A DNA stretch of 64,000 nt from Ureibacillus sp. FSL W7-1570. Its GTDB lineage: Bacteria; Bacillota; Bacilli; Bacillales_A; Planococcaceae. Below the pieces are notes generated by a model, which made no database searches, was not told the DNA's origin, and worked only from the letters and a program-made list of their open reading frames with translations. Within the stretch, counting starts at the first letter, position 1, and every line of letters begins with the position of its first letter. Of this stretch, positions 1 through 9,326 are shown piece after piece. Both the position numbers and the translations under genes were made by a program. Location: the NCBI RefSeq assembly GCF_038593265.1, contig NZ_CP151979.1, forward strand, positions 2,308,001 to 2,372,000. The letters are read 5' to 3'.

Positions 1-124
1 CTATTTCATCAATATACGCCAAGATCTTTCCTCCGAAAATGGAACCATATTGATTCGCATCAGGAGGTAATACGAGTCGGTTCTGAACCGTACGTGACTG
101 GCTCATTGGATATGCATTGCTCAT
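1..124 (-). CDS. Acyl-CoA thioesterase (hotdog fold), N-terminal part only
   Basis: Partial gene that starts at 124 and runs off the left edge of the window. The visible 41 residues begin MSNAYPMSQSRTVQ and contain IFGGKILAYIDEI, the typical N-terminal segment of YkhA/BACH-type acyl-CoA hydrolases, in which the FGG-hAYIDE stretch forms the start of the hotdog helix. These enzymes hydrolyse acyl-CoA to free acid and CoA in the cytoplasm. A GGAGGA ribosome binding site lies just upstream of the ATG. Only the N-terminus is seen, so completeness and substrate range cannot be judged. Confidence 0.8.
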   Translation of the reverse strand, partial: MSNAYPMSQSRTVQNRLVLPPDANQYGSIFGGKILAYIDEI

Positions 125-221
125 TTGTATGTCCTCCAATTCATTGTATACTATTCCAATACATTGCGATTATTATGCAAACATAATATTAATTTCATAC
201 AGATGAGCATTGCAACTTTTT

Positions 222-1649
222 TTACAGGTCTGTTTTAATCGTTATAAATTTCAAATCCGTCATTTCTTCAATGGCATATTTAATACCTTCCCGCCCATAT
301 CCGCTATTTTTCACACCGCCATATGGCATATTATCTATGCGGAATGTCGGGATATCATTAATGACAACCGCCCCCGCTTCCAATTCATCCGCCGCTTTTA
401 AAGCATCTGTAAGAACGTTAGTATATATTCCCGCATTTAAACCTAAATCGGAGGCATTGACATATTGAATCGCTTCATCCAATGTTTTGTAAGGGACGAT
501 GGAAACAATCGGCGCAAAGGTTTCCAAGCACATGATTTTCATATCCGGTTTCACGTTCACCATCACGGTTGGAGTCATCGTGCGTTCAGTGAATTCCGCA
601 CCTGTCGCCACTTCCGCCCCTTGCGCTTTCGCTTCTTCTATCCAAGCTTTGATGCGCTCGACTTCTTTCGGATGAATCATGGCGCTTAAATCCGTCGTCG
701 GGTCAAACGGATCTCCCAGTTTCAATTTTTTCGTTTCTTTCACAAAAGCCTCTGTAAATTGATCGTAAATGGATTCATGAACATAAATTCGTTGCAGCGA
801 AATGCATACTTGTCCGGAAAAGCCGAATGCGCCGCTCACCGTGCGAGGGACGATTTTTTCGATCGGCGTGCTCGGTTCGATGATAACCGCCGCATTGGAA
901 CCCAATTCTAATGTCACTTTTCTTAAGCCCACTTTTTCTTTGATTTTCATTCCAACCGCGCCACTGCCAGTGAACGTCACTTTTTTCACAAAAGGATGGG
1001 TCACTAGCACATCGCTCAATTCTCCGCCTGAGCCGGTCACGATTTGCAATGCGCCATCAGGAAGACCGGCTTCTTTAAAAATTTCCGCCATCGCCAATGC
1101 GCTTAACGGTGTTTGAGTGGCCGGTTTTAAAACAACCGTATTTCCGACTGCAAAGGCTGGCCCCAATTTATGGGCAACGAGATTGAACGGAAAGTTAAAT
1201 GGCGTAATGGCCGAAACAACTCCTAGAGGGATACGTTTTGTAAAGCCGAGGCGATTTTTTCCACCCGGAGCTGCATCCATCGGCACGGTTTCGCCAAAAA
1301 CATTTTTTGCCGCCTCTGCCGAAAACTGATAAGTGGCAATCGTACGGTCCAATTCAGCAAGTCCGGCGGTAATCGGCTTTCCAGCTTCATTGGCAAGAAT
1401 TTCTGCAAATTCTTGTTTTCTTTTCTTCATGATGTCCACAACTTTATATAAGATTTCCGCTCTTTCATACGCAGATGTTTTTTTAAACGTTTGGAAAGCC
1501 TCATGAGCTCCCTGGATGGCCCGTTCCACATCTTGTACAGAAGCCTTTGCCACTTTGGCAATCACTTCGCCAGTATAAGGAGCCGTTAAGTCATAGGTTT
1601 CTTTCGCTTCCTCCCATTGACCGTTAATCCATAATTTTGTTTCTTTCAT
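222..1649 (-). CDS. NAD(P)-dependent aldehyde dehydrogenase
   Basis: A 475-residue aldehyde dehydrogenase superfamily protein, full length for the family. It shows TPFNFPFNLVAHKLGPA (cofactor/substrate region), LELGSN with the general-base Glu, and the nucleophile motif FSGQVC around residue 280. The GQVCISLQR form and overall length place it with the lactaldehyde/phosphonoacetaldehyde/non-phosphorylating GAPDH-like branch rather than with betaine-aldehyde enzymes, but the exact substrate cannot be read from sequence. It stands alone on the minus strand between the thioesterase and a DUF4003 gene, with a GGAGG site about 8 bases before the ATG. Probable role: cytoplasmic oxidation of a small aldehyde to the acid. 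Confidence 0.92.
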   Translation of the reverse strand: MKETKLWINGQWEEAKETYDLTAPYTGEVIAKVAKASVQDVERAIQGAHEAFQTFKKTSAYERAEILYKVVDIMKKRKQEFAEILANEAGKPITAGLAELDRTIATYQFSAEAAKNVFGETVPMDAAPGGKNRLGFTKRIPLGVVSAITPFNFPFNLVAHKLGPAFAVGNTVVLKPATQTPLSALAMAEIFKEAGLPDGALQIVTGSGGELSDVLVTHPFVKKVTFTGSGAVGMKIKEKVGLRKVTLELGSNAAVIIEPSTPIEKIVPRTVSGAFGFSGQVCISLQRIYVHESIYDQFTEAFVKETKKLKLGDPFDPTTDLSAMIHPKEVERIKAWIEEAKAQGAEVATGAEFTERTMTPTVMVNVKPDMKIMCLETFAPIVSIVPYKTLDEAIQYVNASDLGLNAGIYTNVLTDALKAADELEAGAVVINDIPTFRIDNMPYGGVKNSGYGREGIKYAIEEMTDLKFITIKTDL

Positions 1650-1709
1650 CTCCTACACCTCCATTATGATTTATTTCCATTTTATCACTCCCAACAATTT
1701 TTGAGTGAA

Positions 1710-2672
1710 TCAACGGAAGAAATCCAACAAATCAATTCCAGGCAAAAAAATAATATCCACAACATCCAGCGTAATTTCCATAACATCAATTAAATCTTCA
1801 ATAAAAAGCTCTTTCATATCGACCATATTTTGCACCTCAACCAGCTCTCTCATGATTTTTTGGATGGCGACAATTAGTGCCAATTCCTTTGCCATGCGGA
1901 ATATTTTTAATTCCAATAAAGCTTTCTGCCATTCCGCTATTTCATCTATTTTTTCATTATCTGTTGCATTTAACGCTAAAATCCCCAAATACGGATAGTG
2001 TATCGGTTTTACTTTGATGCCTCTATGATTCAATGAATGCCGCAGCTCTGCCACATACTGGAGAAGCGTTTCGTTATAATCGGCGCTGTACATTGTTAAA
2101 ATTTGCGCAAGGGATTGAAGGGAATTGCCCAACAGAAACCCTTGTTTTCTTAAAGCTTTGTAATATTGCACCATTGTTTCTACTTGTAATTGAGGGGGTT
2201 CATTTACTTTTGATAATAAAACTGCATAAGGTACATCTTCTTTGGACGTTAAAATGAATTGTTTCCTGTGCATTTCATCATATAACGTTTTTGCCCGTTT
2301 TGCGTGAAGATGAATATCTTCATCCAGCATCATCGCACCCGCCAACCGGAAAGGGGAGTTATGAAACCCGGCTTCTTTTAACGCCCCATCCCTTTGCAAT
2401 AAATTTTCAAAGCATGCTTCCAAATCTTGCCCCAAAAACCGGGCGGCTATGTAATAGGGAATCGGCGAATTTTTTTGGATGGACAAAGCCTTTTTTGAGT
2501 ATTCCGCCATTTGGTCGACGATTTTTTGCAGCGCCACTCCGCTGAATTCCCTTTTTTCAAGGGTATACTTGCTGGCAAGGGAAATAACCGCGCTTACTTT
2601 AAATTGATTTCCAAAATAATTGACGACCCGGTTGTAATTGTTTTGAAGTTCTTCGGTAATTTGTGTATCCAT
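1710..2672 (-). CDS. DUF4003-type hypothetical protein
   Basis: A 320-residue, largely helical protein without signal peptide or clear membrane helices. The stretch KEDVPYAVLLSKV and the family-like length resemble DUF4003 proteins of Bacillus and relatives, whose function is unknown; I make this match from memory and it needs a profile search. The C-terminus is hydrophobic and acidic (DLIDVMEITLDVVDIIFLPG), which could form an amphipathic or membrane-associated helix. It sits alone between two aldehyde dehydrogenase units on the same strand, and nothing in the context gives it a role. Confidence 0.6.
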   Translation of the reverse strand: MDTQITEELQNNYNRVVNYFGNQFKVSAVISLASKYTLEKREFSGVALQKIVDQMAEYSKKALSIQKNSPIPYYIAARFLGQDLEACFENLLQRDGALKEAGFHNSPFRLAGAMMLDEDIHLHAKRAKTLYDEMHRKQFILTSKEDVPYAVLLSKVNEPPQLQVETMVQYYKALRKQGFLLGNSLQSLAQILTMYSADYNETLLQYVAELRHSLNHRGIKVKPIHYPYLGILALNATDNEKIDEIAEWQKALLELKIFRMAKELALIVAIQKIMRELVEVQNMVDMKELFIEDLIDVMEITLDVVDIIFLPGIDLLDFFR

Positions 2673-2724
2673 TTCTAATCACTCCTAGTTGTTATACGTT
2701 TTCCAGGAGGACAAGTTTCAAAAT

Positions 2725-2760
2725 GAATAAAGGGGAACTCCATAAGAAGTTCCCCTTTTA
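2725..2760 (-). terminator. Rho-independent terminator
   Basis: Perfect 11-bp stem (AAAGGGGAACT at 2729-2739 with its complement at 2748-2758), 8-base loop, T-rich on the minus strand after the stem. It directly follows the DUF779 gene and ends the DUF779/aldehyde dehydrogenase unit. Confidence 0.85.
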
Positions 2761-2761
2761 T

Positions 2762-3133
2762 TTATGAACTTACCTTTTTTAATTCCGCGAGTTCATCGGA
2801 AGTGAATGCCCTTGATCTGGTCAAGAAGCGTTTTCCTTCCACACCTTCCAAACTGAACATGCCACCGCGGCCTTCCACAACATCAATGATCAGTTGCGTA
2901 TGCTTCCAATATTCAAATTGGGTTTTATGCATATAAAATTTGGCTCCACCAATTTCCCCTAATAATATATCATTGTCTCCGATGATTAAATCCCCTTCAG
3001 GATAACACATAGGAGAAGAGCCATCGCAACATCCGCCTGATTGATGGAAAATAATTGGACCATGTTTTTTCTTTAACTGTTCAATGAGGGCAAGGGCTGC
3101 ATCCGTCGCAACAACGCGTTCCACCAAAGCCAT
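2762..3133 (-). CDS. DUF779 family protein, aldehyde-dehydrogenase partner
   Basis: A 123-residue protein with FHQSGGCCDGSSPMCYP near residues 29-45, the cysteine-rich signature of DUF779. Genes of this family are commonly found next to AldB/ExaC-type acetaldehyde dehydrogenases; the biochemical role is not established, though the clustered Cys residues suggest a metal or redox site. It starts 17 bases downstream of the aldehyde dehydrogenase stop on the same strand, so the two are probably co-transcribed and share the terminator at 2725-2760. No signal peptide, so cytoplasmic. Confidence 0.85.
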   Translation of the reverse strand: MALVERVVATDAALALIEQLKKKHGPIIFHQSGGCCDGSSPMCYPEGDLIIGDNDILLGEIGGAKFYMHKTQFEYWKHTQLIIDVVEGRGGMFSLEGVEGKRFLTRSRAFTSDELAELKKVSS

Positions 3134-3150
3134 CCCTCCCTGGATAGGAA

Positions 3151-4686
3151 TTAGAAGAAGCCAAGTTTATTTGGATCGTAGCTCACCAGCAAGTTTTTCG
3201 TTTGTTGATAGTGTGAAAGCATCATTTTGTGCGTTTCGCGGCCGATTCCGCTCATTTTGTATCCGCCGAACGCTGCATGAGCAGGATATTGATGGTAACA
3301 GTTTGTCCATACACGTCCCGCTTGAATGCCGCGTCCCATGCGATAAGCGGTATTAATGTCGCGAGTCCATACGCCTGCGCCTAAACCGTACATTGTATCG
3401 TTTGCGATTTCCAACGCTTCTTCCGGCGTTTTAAATGTTGTGACTGCCACAACCGGTCCGAAAATTTCTTCTTGGAAAATGCGCATTTTGTTATGGCCTT
3501 TGAAAACAGTCGGCTTAATGTAGTAGCCATCCGCCAGTTCGCCATCCAATTTGTTGCGCTCACCACCAATAAGCAGTTCCGCACCTTCCTGCTTGCCAAT
3601 ATCAATGTAAGATAAAATCTTCTCCATCTGTTCCGTTGAAGCCTGAGCCCCAATCATTGTCGACGGATCAAGCGGGTTTCCTTGCTTAATGGCTTTCACC
3701 CGTTCAAGGGCCCGTTCCATAAATTTATCGTAAATGGATTCCTGGATTAACGCTCTTGAAGGGCATGTACATACTTCCCCTTGGTTTAGGGCAAACAATA
3801 CAAAGCCTTCAATCGCTTTATCCAAAAATTCATCATCCGCATCAAAAACATCTTCAAAGAAGATATTTGGCGATTTTCCACCCAGCTCCAATGTTACTGG
3901 AATAATATTTTGTGATGCATATTGCATAATGAGTCTGCCTGTCGTTGTTTCACCGGTAAATGCCACTTTTCCAATGCGCGGATTGGATGCCAATGGTTTT
4001 CCGGCTTCCAAACCGAAACCGTTTACAATATTGACAACACCCGGTGGCAATAAATCTTCAATAAGCTCCATCAACACCAAAATGGAAGTTGGAGTTTGCT
4101 CAGCCGGTTTTAAAACCACGCAGTTTCCTGCCGCAAGGGCTGGTGCCAGTTTCCATGCTGCCATTAAAATTGGGAAGTTCCATGGAATAATTTGTCCAAC
4201 TACACCAATTGGTTCATGAAAATGGTATGCTATCGTATTGTCATCAATTTGGCTGATGCCGCCTTCTTGAGCCCGAATGACTCCTGCAAAATAGCGGAAA
4301 TGATCGATAGCCAGAGGTATATCCGCATTTAATGTTTCACGGACCGGCTTACCATTTTCCCAGCTTTCAGCAACTGCTAGCAATTCTAAATTTTCTTCCA
4401 TGCGATCGGCGATTTTGTTCAAAATTTTTGCTCTTTCCGCAACGGAAGTTCTTCCCCAAGCATCCTTTGCATTATGGGCTGCATCAATGGCAAGTTCAAT
4501 ATCTTCCGCTGTGGAACGAGCCACTTTCGTGTAAGGTTTCCCAGTGACCGGCGAAATGTTGTCAAAATACTCACCATTCACTGGCGGTGTCCATTTTCCT
4601 CCGATATAGTTGTCGTATCGCTCCTTAAAGTTTACAATTGCTCCTTCCGTGTTTGGAAATGCATATGCGGCAGTTAAAACTGACAT
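3151..4686 (-). CDS. Acetaldehyde-type aldehyde dehydrogenase (AldB/ExaC/AcoD-like)
   Basis: A 511-residue NAD-dependent aldehyde dehydrogenase. It has [28 protein letters not shown] (cofactor loop), [15 protein letters not shown] with the base Glu, and [11 protein letters not shown] carrying the nucleophilic Cys next to a second Cys. EVCTCPSR and the C-terminal [13 protein letters not shown] are typical of the AldB/ExaC acetaldehyde branch, and the downstream DUF779 gene is the usual companion. Likely job: oxidation of acetaldehyde or other short aldehydes to acids. The long AT-rich leader with an inverted repeat at 4768-4801 suggests dedicated regulation. Confidence 0.92.
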   Translation of the reverse strand: MSVLTAAYAFPNTEGAIVNFKERYDNYIGGKWTPPVNGEYFDNISPVTGKPYTKVARSTAEDIELAIDAAHNAKDAWGRTSVAERAKILNKIADRMEENLELLAVAESWENGKPVRETLNADIPLAIDHFRYFAGVIRAQEGGISQIDDNTIAYHFHEPIGVVGQIIPWNFPILMAAWKLAPALAAGNCVVLKPAEQTPTSILVLMELIEDLLPPGVVNIVNGFGLEAGKPLASNPRIGKVAFTGETTTGRLIMQYASQNIIPVTLELGGKSPNIFFEDVFDADDEFLDKAIEGFVLFALNQGEVCTCPSRALIQESIYDKFMERALERVKAIKQGNPLDPSTMIGAQASTEQMEKILSYIDIGKQEGAELLIGGERNKLDGELADGYYIKPTVFKGHNKMRIFQEEIFGPVVAVTTFKTPEEALEIANDTMYGLGAGVWTRDINTAYRMGRGIQAGRVWTNCYHQYPAHAAFGGYKMSGIGRETHKMMLSHYQQTKNLLVSYDPNKLGFF

Positions 4687-4767
4687 TTCTACTACTCCCC
4701 CTTAAAAATTTTTATACCTTTTCCTTGCAGACCCATCATTGTCTACTAAAAGGTATTTAATAATTAT

Positions 4768-4801
4768 TTATTCAGAAACTTTCTGGTTTATTTCTGAATA
4801 A
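4768..4801. promoter_or_regulatory. Inverted repeat in the aldehyde dehydrogenase leader
   Basis: Perfect 11-bp inverted repeat TTATTCAGAAA (4768-4778) and TTTCTGAATAA (4791-4801) separated by 12 bases, about 80 bases upstream of the aldehyde dehydrogenase start. It sits in the 394-base gene-free, AT-rich space 4687-5080 between divergent genes. It has no U-run after it, so an operator is more likely than a terminator. The binding protein is unknown; no sigma-54 type GG/GC promoter was found here. Confidence 0.5.
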
Positions 4802-5080
4802 TATAAAATTTTTTTGACTTTATTATTCTCTTGCATACCCCCTATGGACTTATTCAATCAGTTTCTTATCTCTACCCAACTCTTCACATCAATAAACTAC
4901 CTGTTATTCGAAAATTTCGATTTTTTCTTTTTTTATTCACGTTTTTTTCTGTTTTGTTCGCATCCCGTTTTACATCCTATTTTCATGGATTAATAGAAAT
5001 ATATAGTCTTTTCTAGTCAAATGGTTGTACAATATATTTAATAGGTTCCGGTTTTCAGAGATAAAAAAGGTGGGATCAAT

Positions 5081-5800
5081 ATGTTATCCATTCAAAGCAC
5101 TGAACGATTGACGGGGGGCCGAATCAGCGGCGACTATTGGGATTTAGATGAGCTGATCAATTCCATCTATGAAGTCATTGGGGATGAAAATAAATATTAC
5201 GATTACCAAGGGGCCAGACAACGCATTTTAAAAGTTTGCCTTCATTTGAGAAAAGCGACGCAAGGCGAATGCAATATCGAATTTGTTGCAAATGGAATAC
5301 ATAAAGGAATCGAAAAGAAAAAAGACATTCTTGCCCCACAAAAAAATGTCTATTTTTCCGTTGAAATTTTATGGCCGGAATTAATTTTTACCACGCTTGC
5401 TTTAAATGACTTCATCGATTTGTATAATGAATTCATCGACGGCAATCCATGGAATCCACATATAACAACGATCCGGAAATTCCAGTCTGTTGTTACGGAT
5501 TGTTTAAGGGAGCATTTGCCGGAAGAACATTTCAATGTATTTATTCATCTCATGTTCAATAAGTCACCAAAGTACTACCGTTATGCCACCCAATATGTAG
5601 ATGTTTTAAACTTGGAGTATTTGAAACTTTCGTTTGAAGAAAGAAAGGAGAATTTAGGCGCCTTTGCCATCCGGCTGATGGTGGAGGATGATGAATACAT
5701 TGCATTAAAAGATGAAATATTGGCCACTGCAAATCTTACAAAACACGAAATCCATGAATTGCCTATTCAAATGAAATATCCTGACCATATTGAATGGTAA
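5081..5800 (+). CDS. Conserved hypothetical protein (possibly DUF6904-like)
   Basis: A 239-residue soluble protein beginning MLSIQSTERLTGGRISGDYW, with an AAAAAGGTGGGATC ribosome binding site. The N-terminal segment GRISGDYWDLDELINSIYEV and the rest look like a Bacillaceae hypothetical family that I associate with DUF6904, but I cannot verify that here. No catalytic motif, signal peptide or membrane segment is visible. It is monocistronic, divergent from the aldehyde dehydrogenase and closed by a bidirectional terminator shared with livF. Confidence 0.7.
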   Translation: MLSIQSTERLTGGRISGDYWDLDELINSIYEVIGDENKYYDYQGARQRILKVCLHLRKATQGECNIEFVANGIHKGIEKKKDILAPQKNVYFSVEILWPELIFTTLALNDFIDLYNEFIDGNPWNPHITTIRKFQSVVTDCLREHLPEEHFNVFIHLMFNKSPKYYRYATQYVDVLNLEYLKLSFEERKENLGAFAIRLMVEDDEYIALKDEILATANLTKHEIHELPIQMKYPDHIEW

Positions 5801-5837
5801 AAATCATGCTCCGCTGAATCAGATCACCATAAAAAGT

Positions 5838-5886
5838 GAAAAAGGCTTACCGAAAAGATCCGTTCTCTTTTCGGATAAGCCTTTTT
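5838..5886. terminator. Bidirectional terminator between convergent genes
   Basis: Long stem running from GAAAAAGGCTTA through CCGAAAAGA, loop TCCGTTC, and back to TAAGCCTTTTT, A-rich on one side and T-rich on the other. It lies between the convergent hypothetical gene (ends 5800) and livF (ends 5889). Confidence 0.9.
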
Positions 5887-5888
5887 CA

Positions 5889-6596
5889 TTATATGCCACC
5901 CAAATATGCAGCTTTTACTTGCTCACTTTCTTGAAGTTCTTTCGCTTCTCCTGACAATACGATTCTTCCCGTCTCAATAACATAAGCCCGGTCTGCAATT
6001 GATAGTGCCATGTGGGCGTTCTGTTCGACAAGCAAAATCGTTGTTCCTTCTTTATTAATGGATTGAATGATTTCAAAGATTTGCTGAACGATTAATGGAG
6101 CCAACCCCATCGATGGTTCATCCAAAAGCAACAGCTTTGGTTTAGACATGATGGCTCTTCCAATCGCCAACATCTGTTGTTCCCCACCGGATAAAGTACC
6201 GGCCAATTGTTTTCTACGCTCTTTTAAGATTGGGAACATTTCAAATACATGGTTCAAATCTTTTTTGATCCCTTCCCGATCTTTCCGAAGATATGCGCCC
6301 AAATCCAAATTCTCTTCAACGGACATATTGGCGAATACTCTGCGGCCTTCCGGTACATGGATAATACCGTTTTTCACAATCACCTGTGCCGGTTTGCCCC
6401 CGATTTGTTGCTTGTTATATGTGATTGTGCCATGTTTTGGTTTCAACAAACCGGACAATGTTTTTAATAAGGTTGTTTTTCCTGCGCCGTTCGCACCGAT
6501 TAACGTAACAATCTCACCTTCATTTACTTCCAAGGAGACATCTTTTAATGCATGGATATTCCCATAATATACATCAATATTATTTACTTGTAACAT
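5889..6596 (-). CDS. livF: Branched-chain amino acid ABC transporter ATPase LivF
   Basis: A 235-residue ABC ATPase: Walker A GANGAGKTT near residue 34, signature LSGGEQQMLAIGRA, Walker B LLLLDEPSMGL, switch His in the following LLVEQNAHMAL. The short form with GLAPLIVQQIFEII and the C-terminal VKAAYLGG is diagnostic of LivF. It pairs with LivG to power leucine/isoleucine/valine import through LivHM. Its start codon overlaps the LivG stop (TAATG), the last step of a tightly coupled livJHMGF operon. Confidence 0.96.
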   Translation of the reverse strand: MLQVNNIDVYYGNIHALKDVSLEVNEGEIVTLIGANGAGKTTLLKTLSGLLKPKHGTITYNKQQIGGKPAQVIVKNGIIHVPEGRRVFANMSVEENLDLGAYLRKDREGIKKDLNHVFEMFPILKERRKQLAGTLSGGEQQMLAIGRAIMSKPKLLLLDEPSMGLAPLIVQQIFEIIQSINKEGTTILLVEQNAHMALSIADRAYVIETGRIVLSGEAKELQESEQVKAAYLGGI

Positions 6597-7372
6597 TAGT
6601 TCTTAACCTCCTCGCCAAGGTAAGCTTCGATAACTTTAGGATTGTTACGTATTTCTTCCGGTGTTCCTTCCGCTATCAATTGGCCATGGTCCAGCACGTA
6701 AATCCGTTCACAAATCCCCATGACCAAACTCATGTCGTGTTCGATCAATAATATTGTCAAATCAAATTCTTTTCGGATTAATGCAATCAAATCCATTAAA
6801 TCTTGTGTTTCTTGCGGGTTCATACCTGCTGCGGGCTCGTCCAACAAAAGCAGCTTTGGCCCCGCAGCAAGCGCCCGGGCGATTTCAAGGCGACGTTGCA
6901 TCCCATAAGGCAAGTTTTTGGCCAACTCATCTTTATAAACATCGAGTCCGAAAATTTTTAAGAACTCAATGGACTCTTTCTCCATTTCCGCTTCGCTTTT
7001 AAAATGGCTTGGCAATCGGAGGATGGAAGAAAGGATGGAATGGTTTGCAAGGTGATGGTTTGCAATTTTTACGTTATCCAATACAGTCAAATCTTTGAAC
7101 AAGCGGATATTTTGGAAAGTCCGGCTGATCCCTTTATGGGTTACTTGATACGGTTTTAACCCTTTAATGCTTTTGCCGTCAAAGGTAATTTCACCTTCAG
7201 TTGGCGTATATACGCCGGTCAACATGTTGAATGTTGTTGTTTTTCCGGCTCCATTCGGACCAATAAGGCCGATAAGTTCACCTTTATTGATATACATGTT
7301 TACATTTTGAACCGCTTTTAATCCGCCAAACTGTATGCCGATGTTCTCTAACTTTACAAGAGGATTGCTCAT
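6596..7372 (-). CDS. livG: Branched-chain amino acid ABC transporter ATPase LivG
   Basis: A 258-residue ABC ATPase with Walker A GPNGAGKTT, Q-loop region ISRTFQNIRLF, signature-region YGMQRRLEIARALA (the degenerate LSGGQ of LivG) and Walker B LLLLDEPAAGMNP. The C-terminal VIEAYLGEE is typical for LivG. Cytoplasmic partner of LivF. It overlaps the livM stop by 4 bases (ATGA), with the GGAGG site lying inside the end of livM, which implies translational coupling. Confidence 0.96.
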   Translation of the reverse strand: MSNPLVKLENIGIQFGGLKAVQNVNMYINKGELIGLIGPNGAGKTTTFNMLTGVYTPTEGEITFDGKSIKGLKPYQVTHKGISRTFQNIRLFKDLTVLDNVKIANHHLANHSILSSILRLPSHFKSEAEMEKESIEFLKIFGLDVYKDELAKNLPYGMQRRLEIARALAAGPKLLLLDEPAAGMNPQETQDLMDLIALIRKEFDLTILLIEHDMSLVMGICERIYVLDHGQLIAEGTPEEIRNNPKVIEAYLGEEVKN

Positions 7373-8319
7373 GCTTCAGAACCTCCTCTTTTTTTCATTT
7401 TGAATACATCTTTCAGCTCTTTCGTTCCCATGAGTCCTGCTGGTCGGTACAACATCACAAGAATCAACACGACGGAGTAAATAATCATACGTGTTTCCGG
7501 GAATGCCTGCAAATATTGTGAAACAGCTGTTAAGAAGATCGCTGCAATGACAGAACCTGAAAGACTTCCTAAACCTCCCAACACAACGTAAATCAAAATT
7601 TCAAAGGATTTTAGGAAGTTAAATGCTGTCGGTTGAATGATATAGAAGTTATGTGCATAAAGCGCGCCTGCAACTCCCGCAAAAAGTGAACCGATAACAA
7701 AAGCAACCACTTTATAATAAGTTGTATTAATCCCCATTGCATCGGCGGCGATTTCATCTTCACGGATCGCCAAACAGCTGCGTCCATGCCGTGACTTTGT
7801 AAAGTTGGAAATAACCATGATGGTAATCACAACACCAACAAAGGCATAAGTCCAAGTAGTTGCGTGATTTACAACCATCCCAGCTGCCCCGCCTATATAA
7901 TCCACATTTAAGAAAACAATTCGGATAATCTCTGCAAAACCTAATGTACAGATGGCCAAGTAGTCACCCTTCAAACGCAATGAAGGCACACCAACAAGTA
8001 CGCCGGCAACAGCCGCCACAACACCTGCCAAGATGATCCCAACAATAAACGGCAAGCCCAATTTCATCGTACAAATGGCGCTAATATACGCACCTACCGC
8101 CATAAATCCGGCATGTCCAATGGAAAATTGCCCTGTAATCCCAATAACAATATGCAAACTTACTGCCAGCATAACGTTGATGCAAATGGTAATTAACATG
8201 TTTTGATAATACAAATCTAGCATTCCATTAGTAAGCATTACTTGTACAATTGCATAGATTACCAGCGCAAATGCTAAATAAATCCAAAAGGCTTTTGATT
8301 TTTTCATTACCCCAGTCAC
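7369..8319 (-). CDS. livM: Branched-chain amino acid ABC transporter permease LivM
   Basis: A 316-residue integral membrane protein with about ten hydrophobic helices and the LivM signatures GITGQFSIGHAGFMAVGAY and GLGSLSGSVIAA. Forms the membrane channel with LivH. The GTG at 8319 lies immediately after the LivH stop; an in-frame ATG at 8307 has an AGGTGA about 8 bases upstream and may be the true start, giving 312 residues. Co-transcribed with livH and livG. Confidence 0.95.
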   Translation of the reverse strand: MTGVMKKSKAFWIYLAFALVIYAIVQVMLTNGMLDLYYQNMLITICINVMLAVSLHIVIGITGQFSIGHAGFMAVGAYISAICTMKLGLPFIVGIILAGVVAAVAGVLVGVPSLRLKGDYLAICTLGFAEIIRIVFLNVDYIGGAAGMVVNHATTWTYAFVGVVITIMVISNFTKSRHGRSCLAIREDEIAADAMGINTTYYKVVAFVIGSLFAGVAGALYAHNFYIIQPTAFNFLKSFEILIYVVLGGLGSLSGSVIAAIFLTAVSQYLQAFPETRMIIYSVVLILVMLYRPAGLMGTKELKDVFKMKKRGGSEA

Positions 8320-9198
8320 CTACACTTTCTCACGGATGTTTTTACCAAATAATCCTGCTGGTTTTAAAATCAAAATCAATATCAAAATAACGAAAGCTGC
8401 TGCATCGCGCCATAGCGAGAAACCAATAGCGCTTACAATCGTTTCGACGATTCCCAAAATGAATCCTCCGACCATCGCGCCTGGAATGCTTCCAATTCCG
8501 CCTAATACCGCTGCGATGAAAGCTTTCAACCCTGGAAGAACACCCATTAACGGATCGATTCTTGTGTAATAGGAACCAAAGATGACTCCCGCTGCCCCTG
8601 CCAAGGCAGAACCAATCGCAAACGTTGCAGAGATGGTATTATCAACGTTAATCCCCATCAATCTGGCAGCATCCGCATCGTGAGAAACTGCACGCATCGC
8701 TTTTCCGATTTTCGTTTTGTGTACGATGAATTGCAAAAGAATCATAAGAATAATGGTTACGATCAAAATGAAAATTACTTTAGAATCTAACTTCGCACCC
8801 AAAATTTCAATAGTTTTGTCCGGCAGCACTTCTTTCGGATACGCTTCTGGTGTCGCACCTCTAAAGAAAATCATGGTATATTCGATTAAAAATGACACCC
8901 CGATGGCTGTGGTTAACGCTGCGATACGGGTCGCATTTCTTAAACGCTTATAAGCCACCCGTTCGATGATAACCCCGATGATCGCACAGGCAATCATTGC
9001 CGTAATTAGTGCGGGAATAAACCCCATTTCCCATCGGGTGATGGCGAAAAAGCCGATAAATGCCCCGAGCATGAAAACGTCTCCATGAGCAAAGTTGATT
9101 AATTTAATAATCCCATAAACCATCGTATATCCCAACGCAATCAAGGCGTATATACTTCCCAAGGAAATACCGTTAATGAGCTGCTGCAACCAATCCAT
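8320..9198 (-). CDS. livH: Branched-chain amino acid ABC transporter permease LivH
   Basis: A 292-residue permease beginning MDWLQQLINGISLGSIYALI, with multiple hydrophobic helices and the family motifs INFAHGDVFMLGAF, RAVSHDADAARLMGI (coupling loop that contacts the ATPases) and AVLGGIGSIPGAMVGG. It pairs with LivM in the inner-membrane translocator. It begins 128 bases after the binding-protein gene; a weak hairpin at 9284-9318 sits in that gap and may reduce transcription into the permease/ATPase genes relative to the binding protein. Confidence 0.95.
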   Translation of the reverse strand: MDWLQQLINGISLGSIYALIALGYTMVYGIIKLINFAHGDVFMLGAFIGFFAITRWEMGFIPALITAMIACAIIGVIIERVAYKRLRNATRIAALTTAIGVSFLIEYTMIFFRGATPEAYPKEVLPDKTIEILGAKLDSKVIFILIVTIILMILLQFIVHKTKIGKAMRAVSHDADAARLMGINVDNTISATFAIGSALAGAAGVIFGSYYTRIDPLMGVLPGLKAFIAAVLGGIGSIPGAMVGGFILGIVETIVSAIGFSLWRDAAAFVILILILILKPAGLFGKNIREKV

Positions 9199-9283
9199 AA
9201 AGTCACACTCCTTTTTGTAGCCTATGTAATTCTGTCAACTGCAGGCACCATAATGGTCAACTAATATTTGGAATTTTACACTA

Positions 9284-9318
9284 CGAAAGGGAAAAGGGAG
9301 GCGGTGTGCCCCCCTTTC
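9284..9318 (-). terminator. Attenuating hairpin between livJ and livH
   Basis: GC-rich stem with one mismatch (AAAGGGAGGC against GCCCCCCTTT, loop GGTGT) followed on the minus strand by a modest T-rich run. Placed right after the binding-protein gene, the usual site for partial termination that makes more binding protein than transporter. Confidence 0.6.
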
Positions 9319-9326
9319 TTAAAACA

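Noticed and set aside
4687-5080. Sigma-54 promoter for the aldehyde dehydrogenase
   Set aside because: No GG-N10-GC pair with the right spacing was found, although some related acetoin/aldehyde genes use sigma-54.
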